Source: Pleurobrachia bachei
Taxonomy: Eukaryota; Ctenophora; Tentaculata; Cydippida; Pleurobrachiidae
Direction of reading: 5' to 3'
Assembly: GCA_000695325.1 (NCBI GenBank)
Contig: AVPN01000566.1
Coordinates: forward strand, 12,890-39,163
DNA: 26,274 bases
Shown here: piece by piece, positions 8,200 through 18,462 of the stretch
How positions within the stretch are numbered: position 1 is the stretch's first letter
Layout of the letters: every line of letters starts with the position of its first letter
The notes under the pieces: model-generated
What the model saw: the letters and a program-made list of their open reading frames with translations, nothing else
Told to the model about the DNA's origin: nothing
The model's database searches: none
Translations under genes and position numbers: made by a program

Positions 8200-11100
8200 A
8201 TGGTGATGTCAAAAGTCACTGAGTGGAGTGGATATCATACCGATCACAGCACCAAACCAGCAGCCGATATCAAACACCATGGAGCATCTCCCTCCGCCCC
8301 CCAGAGTGGAGGTAAGTAGCTAGCTGGCGAGATGCCAGATATACAAAACGGGTCTGTCAGTTTTGAATATAATCTTTTATCCCCCCCACCCCCCCTCCCT
8401 CTATCCCTCTCACATATAATATACACTCCATGATTTGCAAATGTCATTAGCTAATTAACACTTGTGACATCACTACACAAATTGTCACATTTGTTGTGCC
8501 CAGTCTCTCTACTCCCCCTCATCTTGTTCTTTTCTCGAGTATCTCTAATCTCTATCTACCAAGCTAATTATATTCCCTCTTCATTATCCCATTTCTTCCT
8601 CCTAACACCCCCTACATCCTCCTAACACCCCCTTGTCCCTCTCCTAGTTCCACCGGAGAATGACGGCAGGAACTGGAAGTTAATGATTGACCCCGCTCTC
8701 AAGGGGAAATCTACCCAAAAGGTCATCCGTTATGAGGGTGTCCTCGAGGGACCAAATGTAAGTGTAACAATCCAGCTGTCAGGCCAATGCTCTGACCACA
8801 GTTCTCGAGCGACGAGAATTGGTCAGGCCAATGCTCTGACAGTGTAACAGGGATGTAACACTGTAATCCAGCTGTTTTTCCCACTCCCACGTCTCTCTTG
8901 TGTCGTTGTTATGGCGACATATTATTTATGTCTATTTATTATTCAGCCTCTTTCCCCCTCTCATTTTTTGTAGAGGTCCACGATTGGACAGTAACACAAT
9001 ATCAATAACTCTACCGCTATTATTCCAGGAGGTGCCGACTCTAATCAGAGACCCCCGTTTTGCAAGTCTCGCTCGATCCGCCCCTCTTGTTGACCTGAAG
9101 ATACCCAAATTCAAGGTAATACACCACTGAATAACCAAACGTTTTCTACAGCTCTATTAAACTGGGGGAGTCTTATATCCGCTGTGTGGTATTATTATAT
9201 AATGGCGAGGGGATGGAATAACACAGACCAATTAATGATTAATTTAATCACCCCTGAATTAAACTATTCTTCCCCCAATACAGTTTGATAAGTGGTCAGT
9301 GGGCTCCCCTGTTATGAAGTCAATATTCATTTACGGACTGAACGACAATGTCAACCAGGATTTTCTGACTGAACAGTTTTCTTGTATTGGCCAGATCGAC
9401 CAGCTCAAGGTACAGTTGGGATAATAAATTTGGGTTTAGACAGGGTTTAAAATAATTACTTGTGAGTGAGCAAGTGCCGTATTAGTTAAAATCACGATAT
9501 TTTGATTCCATTAATCCACTGCTATTGTAACACTACATATAACCACCTATTGTAACACCTACTGTAACACTACAAACACTACAACCACCTCCTTCTCCCA
9601 GGTTTACTACCACCCCAAGACAAAGAAACACCTCGGAATTGCATTTGTCTCCTTCTCCCTGCCCTCTGTCGCCAAGGAGGTGATTGCCAAGTTCCACGGT
9701 ACCTCGATAATGGGAAATGTGGTACACGTGAAACCTGACCCGATGTGTCACATCACAAAACGAGTCCTGGATCACCTTATCAAGGGCCAGACAGCTAACA
9801 TCCCCGAGATTATTGAGCACGTGGAGTTGAAGTACCAGCACAAGACGGCTGCTGTCGCGTTTAAGACGAATGAACGGTCCCCTGGGTTCTATACAGCCCG
9901 AGGGAAGGATAGGAAGCCGGGAGATACGCCCGCTCACACGACGTCCTATGGGAAGATTGAGAAGATGGAATTTACGACACCAACCAAGAGAGAACCACCA
10001 CCCCAGAAATCACCTCAGAAAGTTGATACTCCTCCAGCTGAAGGTATGGTGTGTTTCTCTTTAATTGGTTCATTAAATCACTTAATTGTTACAAGTCATA
10101 ACTATATCATCTCTTCTTTCTCCCCCAAATTAACCCCCCCTCTCTCCCACAGAAATATCTTTTTTCTCCCTCAAATCAACCCCCCCCACCCCCCCCTCTC
10201 TCCCACAGAAATATCTTCTTTCTCCCTCAAATCAACCCCCTCTCTCCCCCAAATTAACCCTCCTCTCCCACAGAAATATCACCGATCGCAGAAGACGAGG
10301 ATGTGGTACCAAACAATAAGAAGCAGTGTCGTGAAGTTAGCCCCACCCCAATGGACCAGACAGACCACCACTCTTCATCCCATCACCACCGATCACACAA
10401 TAAACCGAACAAGACAATGGACCCAGACCCCAGACATGATCCCCGGCTATACGAACTAGAGAAGGAACAACGCCGGAAATCTCACTCTGAACACGGCTAC
10501 GAGGAGTGGAAGATGCGAGATGAACTGCAGATCCGGGCGGAGAAAACAAATCGGTACATCCGGGAGCACCATGACTATTATTCAGACAAATACCCACCTC
10601 TCCCGACATCTGGTGGTGGGGAGACAGAGAAACGGAGGACATCATCTGATAAATATGGGATGGATGTGGTCCCTCCTTCGGGTTACTACCATGGTACTTC
10701 CTCCTCAAGTTACTACAGCGGGTACTATGAAAAATACTATAAAAGTAGTAGTAGTAAGGATAGGGGAAGGTACCCCGATGACAAACACTCCTCCTCCTCA
10801 TCTCGCTCAAAATACGACAAGTATCGTTATGACGACAAATATTATCGATCTGAGTCCTCCTCCAAGTTTGATTACAAGAAGGCTGTGGCTGAGGTGATAA
10901 AGGGGGCGTCCACCTCTCGTCCCTCCTACAACAAGGAGAGTAGTGAGTACTATCATTATGGAAGCCCAAAGGATGGTAAGAGCAGGTCGAGGCCCCGGGA
11001 CGAGGCTGCTGGGTATCTCGCGGAGAGATATAGCAAACGGAAGAGATCCAAATCTCCCTCCTACCACCACCACTACCATCACGGGAGTCCAGCAGCTCTA

Positions 11101-14100
11101 CCCGAGCAGGCTGCAATCATCCCTAAACCATCCACCCCCAAAACGGGCAAGGGCAGTAATTCTGAGAGCGTGAACAGTAGAGATACGGGTTACCACTCCG
11201 TCTCACCCCCTGTACCCTCTCCTGCTGTACCTTCCTCCTCCGGTGCAGGACCCCCTCCTCCAGTTCCAGCGCCACCCCCAGAATATGACTTCTCAACTCT
11301 CACGGAGAACCCGTACGGGTGCAGTCGGGCATGCCCTAGGAAGGACATCGCAGCGATTAAAGAGATTGGAGCGAAGGCAGAGGACCCTGGTCCGGATAGT
11401 ATGTCCACTAGCTCCATGTCCTTGGGAGGGGAGAGTGATGTTGAAATGCAGGTGGAGGATATCTCCCCCAATACTACACCCGCACCACCTCAACCTCCCA
11501 TACCCATCCTGCCTGTTCTACCCCCTACATCTGCTGTGCAGTACGGACAATGGATTCACAACACATACCCTGCAGCCCCTGAGGTTTGTGTTGTTAGAGT
11601 TTTTCCATTTCTAATGACCATTCAACTAACTCACTCTATAGCCTGCACTAACCCACTCTAACCCACTTTCATTCCCCCCTCAGATGTACAGTGGTTTTGC
11701 AGCCTACCCTCCGACAGACTACTATTCCTCAGCCCGGGCAGCTGAGATCCTAGCTCGACGGGAGGCTGAAGAGACCGCAGAGAAGCAGAGGAGGGAGGAG
11801 CGACTGGCAGCTGATCGCCGAGATAGGTCCTTCAACATGCTGCACCATCTAATGGAGAATGTGCTCAGTAGGGATCTGAAGATTCGTCTAACGGAAAAGG
11901 TGGCGTTCAGTAGTCTGGAGCAGGCTTGGAACGAGGAAGAGGATAGGAAGAAGAGGGAAGAAGAGGAGCTGATGGCCAGGAAGAGAGAGGAGAGGGTCGC
12001 ACAGGGAGAGGATCCAGATGTACCAAACATGCCCAGTCTCAGTGAGATGAGGACCATGAGTGATGCGAAACAGACATCCCACATTCGGCAGACAAATCTC
12101 ACCTTCAAGGTTTGTACACATTAACTTTAATTGCTTCACTTCACTGTTATGTCCCCCTCCAATAATCACATCCTATTGTCACTGCCACTTGTAATACCCC
12201 CCTCCCTGCAGGTACCCAAGTTGAACCGTGGCTTGAGGGCCCAGGTGATAGTCAAGAAGGTCCACAAGGTTCAGAAGATGGACTCGACTGGGGAGCAGAG
12301 TGACGAAGAGCAAAATGAAGAGGACCTGGTCAAGAGACGAAGTAAGGAATATTGTTTAATCTTCACCTGTTTTCTGTGGAATTACTGAACAGATTCGATA
12401 TTTTAAGATGGGTCAGGGAACTATAATAATACCATCCTGTTAACCACTTCTCTCCCTCTCAGAGCAAGGTAACAGGTATCAGACGATCTACAGTTCCAGC
12501 AGTTCATCCAGTTCAGAGAGTTCAGAAGAAGAAGAAGAGGAGGAGGAGGAGAAAGAGGAAGAAACGAAACCCGAGATCAAAGGTACATTTACTCTTCACG
12601 CTCTAGTCTCTACCCCATTCTTTTTATCATAAGTCCCTCCCATTCATCCCCAATACTAACACCCCCCCCTCTCAGAATCTGAACCAATAGCCCCGGCCCC
12701 CTAATACTAGAACCCCCCCCTTTCAGAACCTGAGCCTCCTCTACCGAAACATAGTGCAACTCCGGAACCACTGTGGCCTAAAAACTGAAGATATGAAGGA
12801 GCCTCTGTTGAATCTAAAGACAATGATGGAGGCGAGGTTAAAGATGACCATGAGTTGTGGTCCTCCCATTAGGCCCATTGGCAATGATCCAATTCTGAGG
12901 GAGTTCGGGGGATACTTTGCTAAGACTCATAAACGGGCACGATCCGCACCAGTCAAGTAAGTAAGGGTAAAGAACTAGTATAAAGAGACACCCGGAAATG
13001 TTTATTGACCGATCATTTCAAGATTTGTTAGGAAAAGACCACGAATTAAGGTGTTCCACAATAATAACAAGCCAACCCTTTTCCTCAGTTTCAAGATTAA
13101 TAGAGAGTCGATATCAATCAGTTCTGTTACTACAGAGAATGGTGTTGAGCCTTCAACCAGCAGCATGGGCGGTAAGTATTCTAATATTGGTCAAGATGGT
13201 TCTGATATTAATCAGATTGTGATGTTTGTAGCGATAAAATCTAACCACTCTTTCTTCTAGGAAGTCTGGAAAGTTCTCACGGTCTCTCCTCAACCTCACT
13301 TGGACCGACTATGGAACATCGTCCCATCTCACCTACAGATATCCAAATCGACACCACCGCTCTCCCCAGAAAACCTTCCGAACCTGCCACCCTCCCCCAA
13401 CATTCCCCTGGAACGGGAACTCTCTCGAAAAAGCCACCTAGTGGATCTGCGAAGAGAGCTAGCTTTAAAAGTTTCATAAGGGGGAGTGAGTTGTGGGAAG
13501 AAAAGGGAAGGGATACCCCTGAATCGGTGACGAGCCTTGGTAGTGGTGGTGAGGTTAGAAGTAATGTGACTAGTCTGGGCAGTGGTGGTGAAGTGAGAAG
13601 TAATGTAACTAGTTTGGGGGGTAGTAGTGGCAGTGGCTCTACTCCTCTATCTTCCTCTGGTGCAGGGAGTAGTAAACTGGACACCACACCTTCACCTGAA
13701 GATGAGTAAGTTTACCTCAATTGTTTTGGCCTTGTTCTGTCGGGCCAATGCTCTGACCGATGTTCTCGCGAAATGAGAATAGGGTCATGCCAATGCTCCC
13801 TCAGGCCTTGTTTGTCTTTGATTTTGGAGATTTGCTTTCTCATCTATCATTTCTCATCGTAGATATTTAAGTTTTAAACTAATTTTACACTTCTCTTTCC
13901 TAACCACACTCCTCTACAGGTTATCTCCTGACACACTACTTGAGGCAGGATCGGTTCTTATGGCAGCTCAGCCCCTCCAATACTTCGCTACAGTTCGCCG
14001 TTACGATCTAGACGTCCCCTTTGAAAACAGACAAAATGGTCATTCCTCTACCTCTTCTCAGTGATCTTGCAATGAAATATTCTTTAGTATAGGGTAGTAT

Positions 14101-15437
14101 GATTTAGGGACAATTTTTTGTGTTGTGGAGATATTAATAGGATTTTGGGTCCAAATTCAAAAAATCCGGACTCCTGAGGAGGAGATCCAGCTCCTGGAAG
14201 CCATGTTCCGAGAGGATCTCACGGAGGAGGAGAAGGGTTACTATAAACAGGCCTACGAGTTGTTGATTTTGTCTGATCCAGATCTAATGGACGGCGTGAC
14301 GTGGTTGAGTCCTACTGAACATATGATGAATAGCAGGAGAAGACAGGCATCCACTGCTGACCACCTTAGACACCGTTCTGGCTGTGCGAGGACCGAGGGA
14401 TACTATAAGGTTTGTGTTTTGTGCTGCTATTATTCGTGTCTCTACTCTTGCCCCATATTGGTGATAATATATTCTCTACTTTTGCCGCGATAGTAGAATC
14501 ACAAAGTTACTGACCAACCTACCCCTCCATACAGATGACAAAACAAGAAAAGATAGCACTCCGTAACGGGCACAATAAGAGCCTGCTGACTGCTGAGAAT
14601 GGAACTGGTACTACCACTACCGCTCCCAAGGAAGTCCCAGTAGCTCCTGTTAAGAAGGTCGATGGGAAACATTCGGCCCGGAGTACCAGGGCACTTCAGA
14701 GACGCCAGGCTACCCATTATCTGGATGTACCGGACCTGCAGTTCCAACAGCTATCGGTAAGGGAAGTTTTATTATGAATGAGAGGTCTGACAATGATACA
14801 GCTGCGTTGTAACTAACAGTGTTTTGAACCGTGACAGAAACTGAATATCTAATTATATCCCTTCTTTCAGACTCGACGGAAGTTGGTTCAATTCCAGCGA
14901 TCAGACATCCACGATTGGGGGCTGTTTGCCCAGGAACCGATCATTGCTGACGAAATGGTGATCGAGTACGTGGGTCAGGTTGTCCGAGAGATAATTGCCA
15001 ACATCCGGGAAGTGAAGTACGAGAAAATGGGAATCGGGTCGAGTTACCTGTTCCGGATCGATCAGAGCAGTTATATTGTGGACGCGACACATCGCGGTAG
15101 TATCTCCCGATTCATCAACCATAACTGTGATGTAAGTTCACCACCATGTTACTTCCACATTTCATTGTGACATTCTGTCCCTGTTTCAGTCAAATTATAA
15201 CACCACCCTTGACACCCCCATTTTCAGCCGAATTGTAACACCCCCCCCCCTTTTCAGCCGAATTGCTACGCCCGAGTCATCTCAGTAGGGACGAAGAAGA
15301 AGATTGTTATTTACTCCAAACGGGACATTGCACAGGGAGAGGAAATCACTTATGACTACAAGTTTGCGATCGAAGAAGAGGCCAACAAGATCCGATGCTT
15401 GTGTCAGTCCGCTTTGTGTCGAGGATACCTTAACTAG
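8200..15437 (+). CDS. SETD1: SETD1-type histone H3 lysine-4 methyltransferase (COMPASS catalytic subunit), 17 exons, ~1556 aa
   Basis: Inferred exons: 8200-8311, 8648-8757, 9029-9115, 9284-9409, 9602-10043, 10274-11583, 11684-12109, 12212-12341, 12463-12582, 12727-12956, 13089-13171, 13261-13705, 13920-14038, 14141-14409, 14535-14756, 14871-15131, 15258-15437. Phases agree except at exon 10, which needs one base fewer. Domains: N-terminal DPAL segment (about 45-75); RRM (about 114-188, RNP2 IFIYGL, RNP1 HLGIAFVSF); Tyr/Ser/Arg-rich middle with EHGY, matching the HCF-1-binding [D/E]HxY pattern; Glu-rich coiled-coil-like segment (about 745-840); Win motif GCARTEGYY (about 1327-1335) that in relatives binds WDR5; SET (about 1414-1540) with [15 protein letters not shown] and EEITYDY; post-SET CLCxxxxC. 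Human SETD1A is 1707 aa. The start is either 8200 or 8206; a TATAAA at 8187 is too close to be their TATA box. The exon 13 donor (gtcatt) is weak. Confidence 0.9.
8768..8846. repeat. Short intronic repeat with stem-loop, first copy
   Basis: In SETD1 intron 2, two direct copies of ggccaatgctctgac (about 8782-8796 and 8826-8840) bracket an inverted repeat, TTCTCG and CGAGAA, separated by five bases (about 8802-8818). A related element occurs in intron 12 at 13738-13805. Outer partial repeats (aatccagctgt at about 8769 and 8866) suggest repeated nested insertion or duplication. Confidence 0.6.
10141..10273 (+). repeat. Triplicated 3' splice site before SETD1 exon 6
   Basis: The sequence tctcccacag followed by aaatatc occurs three times, with AG at 10151-10152, 10207-10208 and 10272-10273, separated by C/T-rich spacers containing tcaaatcaaccccc. 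Only the last AG keeps the SETD1 frame. Use of the first adds 121 nt and of the second 65 nt, both frameshifts. So the intron carries decoy copies of the acceptor together with the first seven bases of the exon. Confidence 0.8.
12667..12733 (+). repeat. Duplicated 3' splice site before SETD1 exon 10
   Basis: Two near copies of a C-rich tract plus ctcagaatctgaacc (AG at 12674-12675) and tttcagaacctgagcc (AG at 12725-12726) lie 51 bp apart. The distance is a multiple of three, but the upstream acceptor would bring an in-frame TAA within ten codons. I therefore take the downstream one as the true exon start. Confidence 0.7.
12727..12956 (+). other. Apparent one-base frameshift inside SETD1 exon 10
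   Basis: Entering from exon 9 in its frame, exon 10 reads to a TGA at about 12787-12789, right after a run of five A (cctaaaaactg). With one base fewer the frame stays open to the donor at 12957 (gtaagt), leaves in the phase required by exon 11, and makes the whole CDS divisible by three. An unknown alternative splice pattern is possible. A homopolymer length error is the simplest explanation. Confidence 0.5.
13738..13805. repeat. Short intronic repeat with stem-loop, second copy
   Basis: In SETD1 intron 12, gggccaatgctctgacc, then arms TTCTC and GAGAA around gcgaaat, then gtcatgccaatgctc. It has the same layout as the element in intron 2 (repeat, hairpin, repeat) with substitutions. Two dispersed copies with a shared secondary structure hint at a small non-autonomous mobile element. 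No terminal repeats or target duplications were clear. Confidence 0.5.
15181..15257 (+). repeat. Triplicated 3' splice site before SETD1 exon 17 (SET domain)
   Basis: Acceptor-like copies are tttcagtcaaattataacac (AG 15188-15189), ttttcagccgaattgtaacac (AG 15226-15227) and ttttcagccgaattgctac (AG 15256-15257, the one giving the conserved PNCYA). The middle acceptor lies exactly 30 nt upstream and leaves the frame open. Its use would insert ten residues ([10 protein letters not shown]) in front of the true PNCYA. Confidence 0.8.
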
Positions 15438-17246
15438 TAGATCTCGTACTACCCTCACCCGGGACACCCATTTTCATAGCTTGCAGTGTTTTTAACGTTT
15501 TTTTAATGAGTTTCTATGTGGATAGATACATATTTAACTTGCTAGTTTTATAAGTTCTCCGTATGCCGAGATACTATCGTTTTTACGTGATGAGAGATAA
15601 AAGGAGTGAGAGACAGAGAAAGTGAGATTGAATATTTCAGAGGTGTTATAATTCCGTAGCGTTGTTGCTGCAAACTGTGTAAATATAGTATTTATTGTTT
15701 GTGTTTTTTGCCTATAGTTTGAGAAAATAGAATTCTCTTACTGGTCGTGTCGCAGGCGATTATATTGCGACCTCTAAAACCAATTGTTGGTCAAGTTTTG
15801 TGATTCGATATTCTTAAAGTGAGCTGTTTTGATTGTTTGAATGGGGACAGGTGAGGTATGAGGCAGATGGTCAAGAGGTGAGAGGAAATAGAAAGGTTCA
15901 GGTACCACCACCGGTCAGTTTTTCGGATCAGGTGACCGATTCCTGAGATCAGTCATTGGTCATCCAACGCGACTTTTCAAAACCAAGTGATTTAACGGCG
16001 CGCATTTGACTTGCGTCGCGCAAAAAGCGAGTGCGCGGCGTAAAATAAGGTCAAGATAAAATTTTGTGCTCGGAATTTTCCGTTTCGCGAAACGGAAAAC
16101 GAAAAATTTAAACGTTGGCGCTCGTTTTGACATGCGCTGCAGATCCCTAGTGCGCGCGTTTTCAACTCCTCCTAGGATGTAGCATATGTCAAGCGCTCGT
16201 TTCTGTTCTATTTCTGGCTACTACTCAAACGAAGGCATTTTCACTAAGTTTTGACCGTCCAGAAGGCTTTTACTCACCAAAGATCACATCTCGGCTTTGT
16301 TTTGTTGGTCCTCGTTCAATCACGTCTCGAAAATAGGGCCTGAGAACCCGATAAGCTTTCTCAAAATCAGTATAAAGTGCTGAATTTAGCTAAATATATC
16401 AAACACCACAATATATATTTCCAATTGCTAAAGGTCCGATTGGTTGTGTCGTATCTAGAACACTAAATAGTGAAAAAGAGTTTCAACAGAACATTTACGC
16501 TGCCATAGAAATCCTAAGTTTAAAAGACGTCCTGGCCCCTCCCCGGTTTTTGGTTTGGCAATCACATTCCCCTATCACATACATCTTCTGCAGTTGCTGA
16601 AGTCACGTTGGTTTATTGAAATGGGAAGAAATATGTTCTTCTGACCTCTGTAGACTTGTGGAATACGAGCGTGTTCGCAAACTATTCTTTGCTAAATCTG
16701 ACAATACTTGCGACTCGTAAGTTGCAAATAATCCGAATTTTGATATTCTGATATCCTAATCCCATTATTGTGCTTCTGGGTATCATAAAGGCTAAAGCGT
16801 GTCTCGGCTCAAAACATACTACACTTTTGTCCCGGCTAGATGTTTATTTTATGACGTGCACGTCAGATCTACAGTTTGTCCTGTTACAAAACTTATCATG
16901 TTACGTCACAATCGAATTTTAACAAATAGATACTGTGATAATACTGCCTTGCAGGGGAGGGGGGCTTTGCCAACACAATTGTTTGTTGCATACTGTTATA
17001 TTTAGCGGGGGGTATGTTCTATAGAAGCACTTCATATACATGACATCATAATAGTGATTTAACAGAGTCCACCCCGTTATCATTCAGTGTATTCGCTGTA
17101 GTATTTATGGCAAATGATACAAACAGACCCTAAATTTGGAGTTATTAGAGCGCTCCCGATCTGAATAATGCACACACATGTTACAAATATCCCTAATTAT
17201 ACTACACACTCTATTATAGCATGCGATAATTCAGGACACAGCTGTA
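15438..17246. other. Non-coding region: SETD1 3' UTR and intergenic
   Basis: I see no protein family on either strand. The ORF at 16799-17005 has no recognisable features. The part at 15980-16160 is rich in CG and GCGC words (gcgcgcatttgacttgcgtcgcgc) and contains a perfect 24-bp palindrome. No AATAAA was seen close after the SETD1 stop; aaataa-like words occur later. The SETD1 transcript end is not defined. Confidence 0.5.
16076..16099. repeat. Perfect 24-bp palindrome
   Basis: TTTTCCGTTTCG is followed directly by its reverse complement CGAAACGGAAAA, with no spacer. The centre TTTCGCGAAA is similar to E2F-type words (TTTSGCGC). It sits in a CG-rich intergenic stretch. It could be a dimer-binding site or a cruciform-prone sequence. 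Confidence 0.6.
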
Positions 17247-18088
17247 ATGCCCGATTCAGAAGAAGAGAAGGAGGAAGAGGGTCACGAGGAAGATGACGTA
17301 AGATATTAATTAATTAACTTAATGATTAATTAATCAAACTCACTTAATTAAACCCAAAGTAGGAAATATCTGTTTTCACAAAATTCTCAAAAAACTGCTA
17401 TTTTATTCATCCAATCATTCCCCCGCCCATGGCATGCCCCAATCATTGCTGTTAACAGATCCAGAACAACCAACAACAACCGCCATCCTCCCTCGAACTG
17501 GCCCCATTTGGAAATGGCCCCCCTCAACTCTCTACAACTGAGCAGGAGGGCTCATTCAATAATGATGGAAATGAGGAGGGCTCCCCGCCCCAACCATCCT
17601 ATCCCGAGACCCCATTTGACTACTCCACTTCTGATGAAGAGGACGGGATGAAAGGAAAGTTACGGATTAGTAACACAGTCGAGAAGGTGTTACAGATTAG
17701 TGATACTGTCGATTACATTGAACCTGGCCCGGAATGTTACGAGGGAGGATGGGATACGGATGAAGGGGAGACCGTTAGTTTGGATGTAGATGGAGAGGAG
17801 GAACATGATGGAGAGGGACCAGGACAGAAGACTATCGAGGGCCTGACAGAGGCAGATTTGGTTGCCATGGAACTAGGCGAGTGGAGTGATGAAGAGGAAG
17901 GGAGTGAAGATGGGGGGCTGGTCAGTAGGACTCGCAGTTTTCTGGATTTACTGGGTGTGGGCCGCGGGAATAAGGCAAGATGTAACACTAATGATCTGGT
18001 GTCAATTAATTCAACTCCGTCCAATCATAACAAAGTACGATTTTGTAAGAATCACTTGAGATCGGAATTAACTGAATGTGAAAAATAA
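17247..18088 (+). CDS. Acidic, low-complexity protein of unknown function (226 aa, two exons)
   Basis: Exon 1 is 17247-17297 (17 codons, almost all acidic: MPDSEEEKEEE then GHEEDD), donor gtaaga. Exon 2 is 17459-18088 after ttaacag, phase 0. The product has a Gln/Pro-rich stretch, then STSDEEDG, ECYEGGWDTDEGE, ELGEWSDEEEG, a hydrophobic patch (SFLDLLGVG) and a KVRF motif near the end. KVRF fits the RVxF protein phosphatase-1 docking pattern. A consensus donor (gtaaga, 18045) follows directly after the KVRF codons, so the last 14 codons may really be intron and the protein may continue elsewhere. That would resemble PPP1R15-type eIF2-alpha phosphatase regulators, but the conserved downstream core was not found in this window. 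The family is therefore unassigned. Confidence 0.6.
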
Positions 18089-18219
18089 CGTAAAACTTGA
18101 TCAACACAATATGTTCCCCTACACTTCACTTCACAATACGTTTATTGTTTGGACTCCAGAGTAATTAGATTGCAGCGAGTGTTTTAGTGTAACACACAGA
18201 ATACAGTGTGAACTGTCCC

Positions 18220-18462
18220 TTGCAGTTTCTTCTTTACAGATACTCCGATCTTGTTTTCCGTGCTCAGTCCTTTGTTCTGGAACTGCCGGTACTCTGAGGA
18301 AATGTATTCCGTTCTTCGCAGCCATGATACCTGGATACCACGGCGTTGGGATTTGGAGGTTTCAGAGCTGGAGGGAGCCACCTCATCTTCCAATAATTTC
18401 TCATCTATTTCATTGAAATTTGAGGTCTCGTTTTCTCGGTCAAAGTCCATGGAAATGAGATC
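18220..18462 (-). pseudogene. PAF1: Antisense PAF1 coding fragment (81 codons)
   Basis: The minus strand is open through 81 codons that match a conserved part of Paf1, the scaffold subunit of the PAF1 elongation complex. It starts DLISMDFD, then shows IDEKLLEDEV, WLRRTEYISSEY and KIGVSVKKK (human PAF1 has DEKLLEEE, RKTEYIST and KIGVSVKQ in the same order and spacing). The fragment is bounded by the two copies of the acidic-protein repeat: its right edge falls at the shared word cgaggaagatgac and its left edge directly after gtgaactg. No acceptor or donor flanks it, so it is a captured piece of gene or cDNA, not an exon in place. No function is claimed. Confidence 0.75.

Noticed and set aside
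8279-8311. ATG at 8279 as the SETD1 start
   Set aside because: Its frame leaves exon 1 in phase 0 and meets a TAA in exon 2. The frame from 8200/8206 enters the conserved DPAL segment correctly.
9680-10459. 259-aa ORF bridging SETD1 exon 5 and intron 5
   Set aside because: It reads through the donor at 10044 and the C/T-rich duplicated acceptors. The spliced form from 10043 to 10274 keeps the SETD1 frame.
10337-11116. Minus-strand 259-aa ORF
   Set aside because: Antisense of the Tyr/Ser-rich SETD1 exon 6. No domain is visible, and the sense strand is clearly coding with matching phases.
13277-13687. Minus-strand 136-aa ORF with Leu/Pro repeats
   Set aside because: Shadow of SETD1 exon 12, whose Gly/Ser-rich 13-residue repeat gives a periodic antisense frame.
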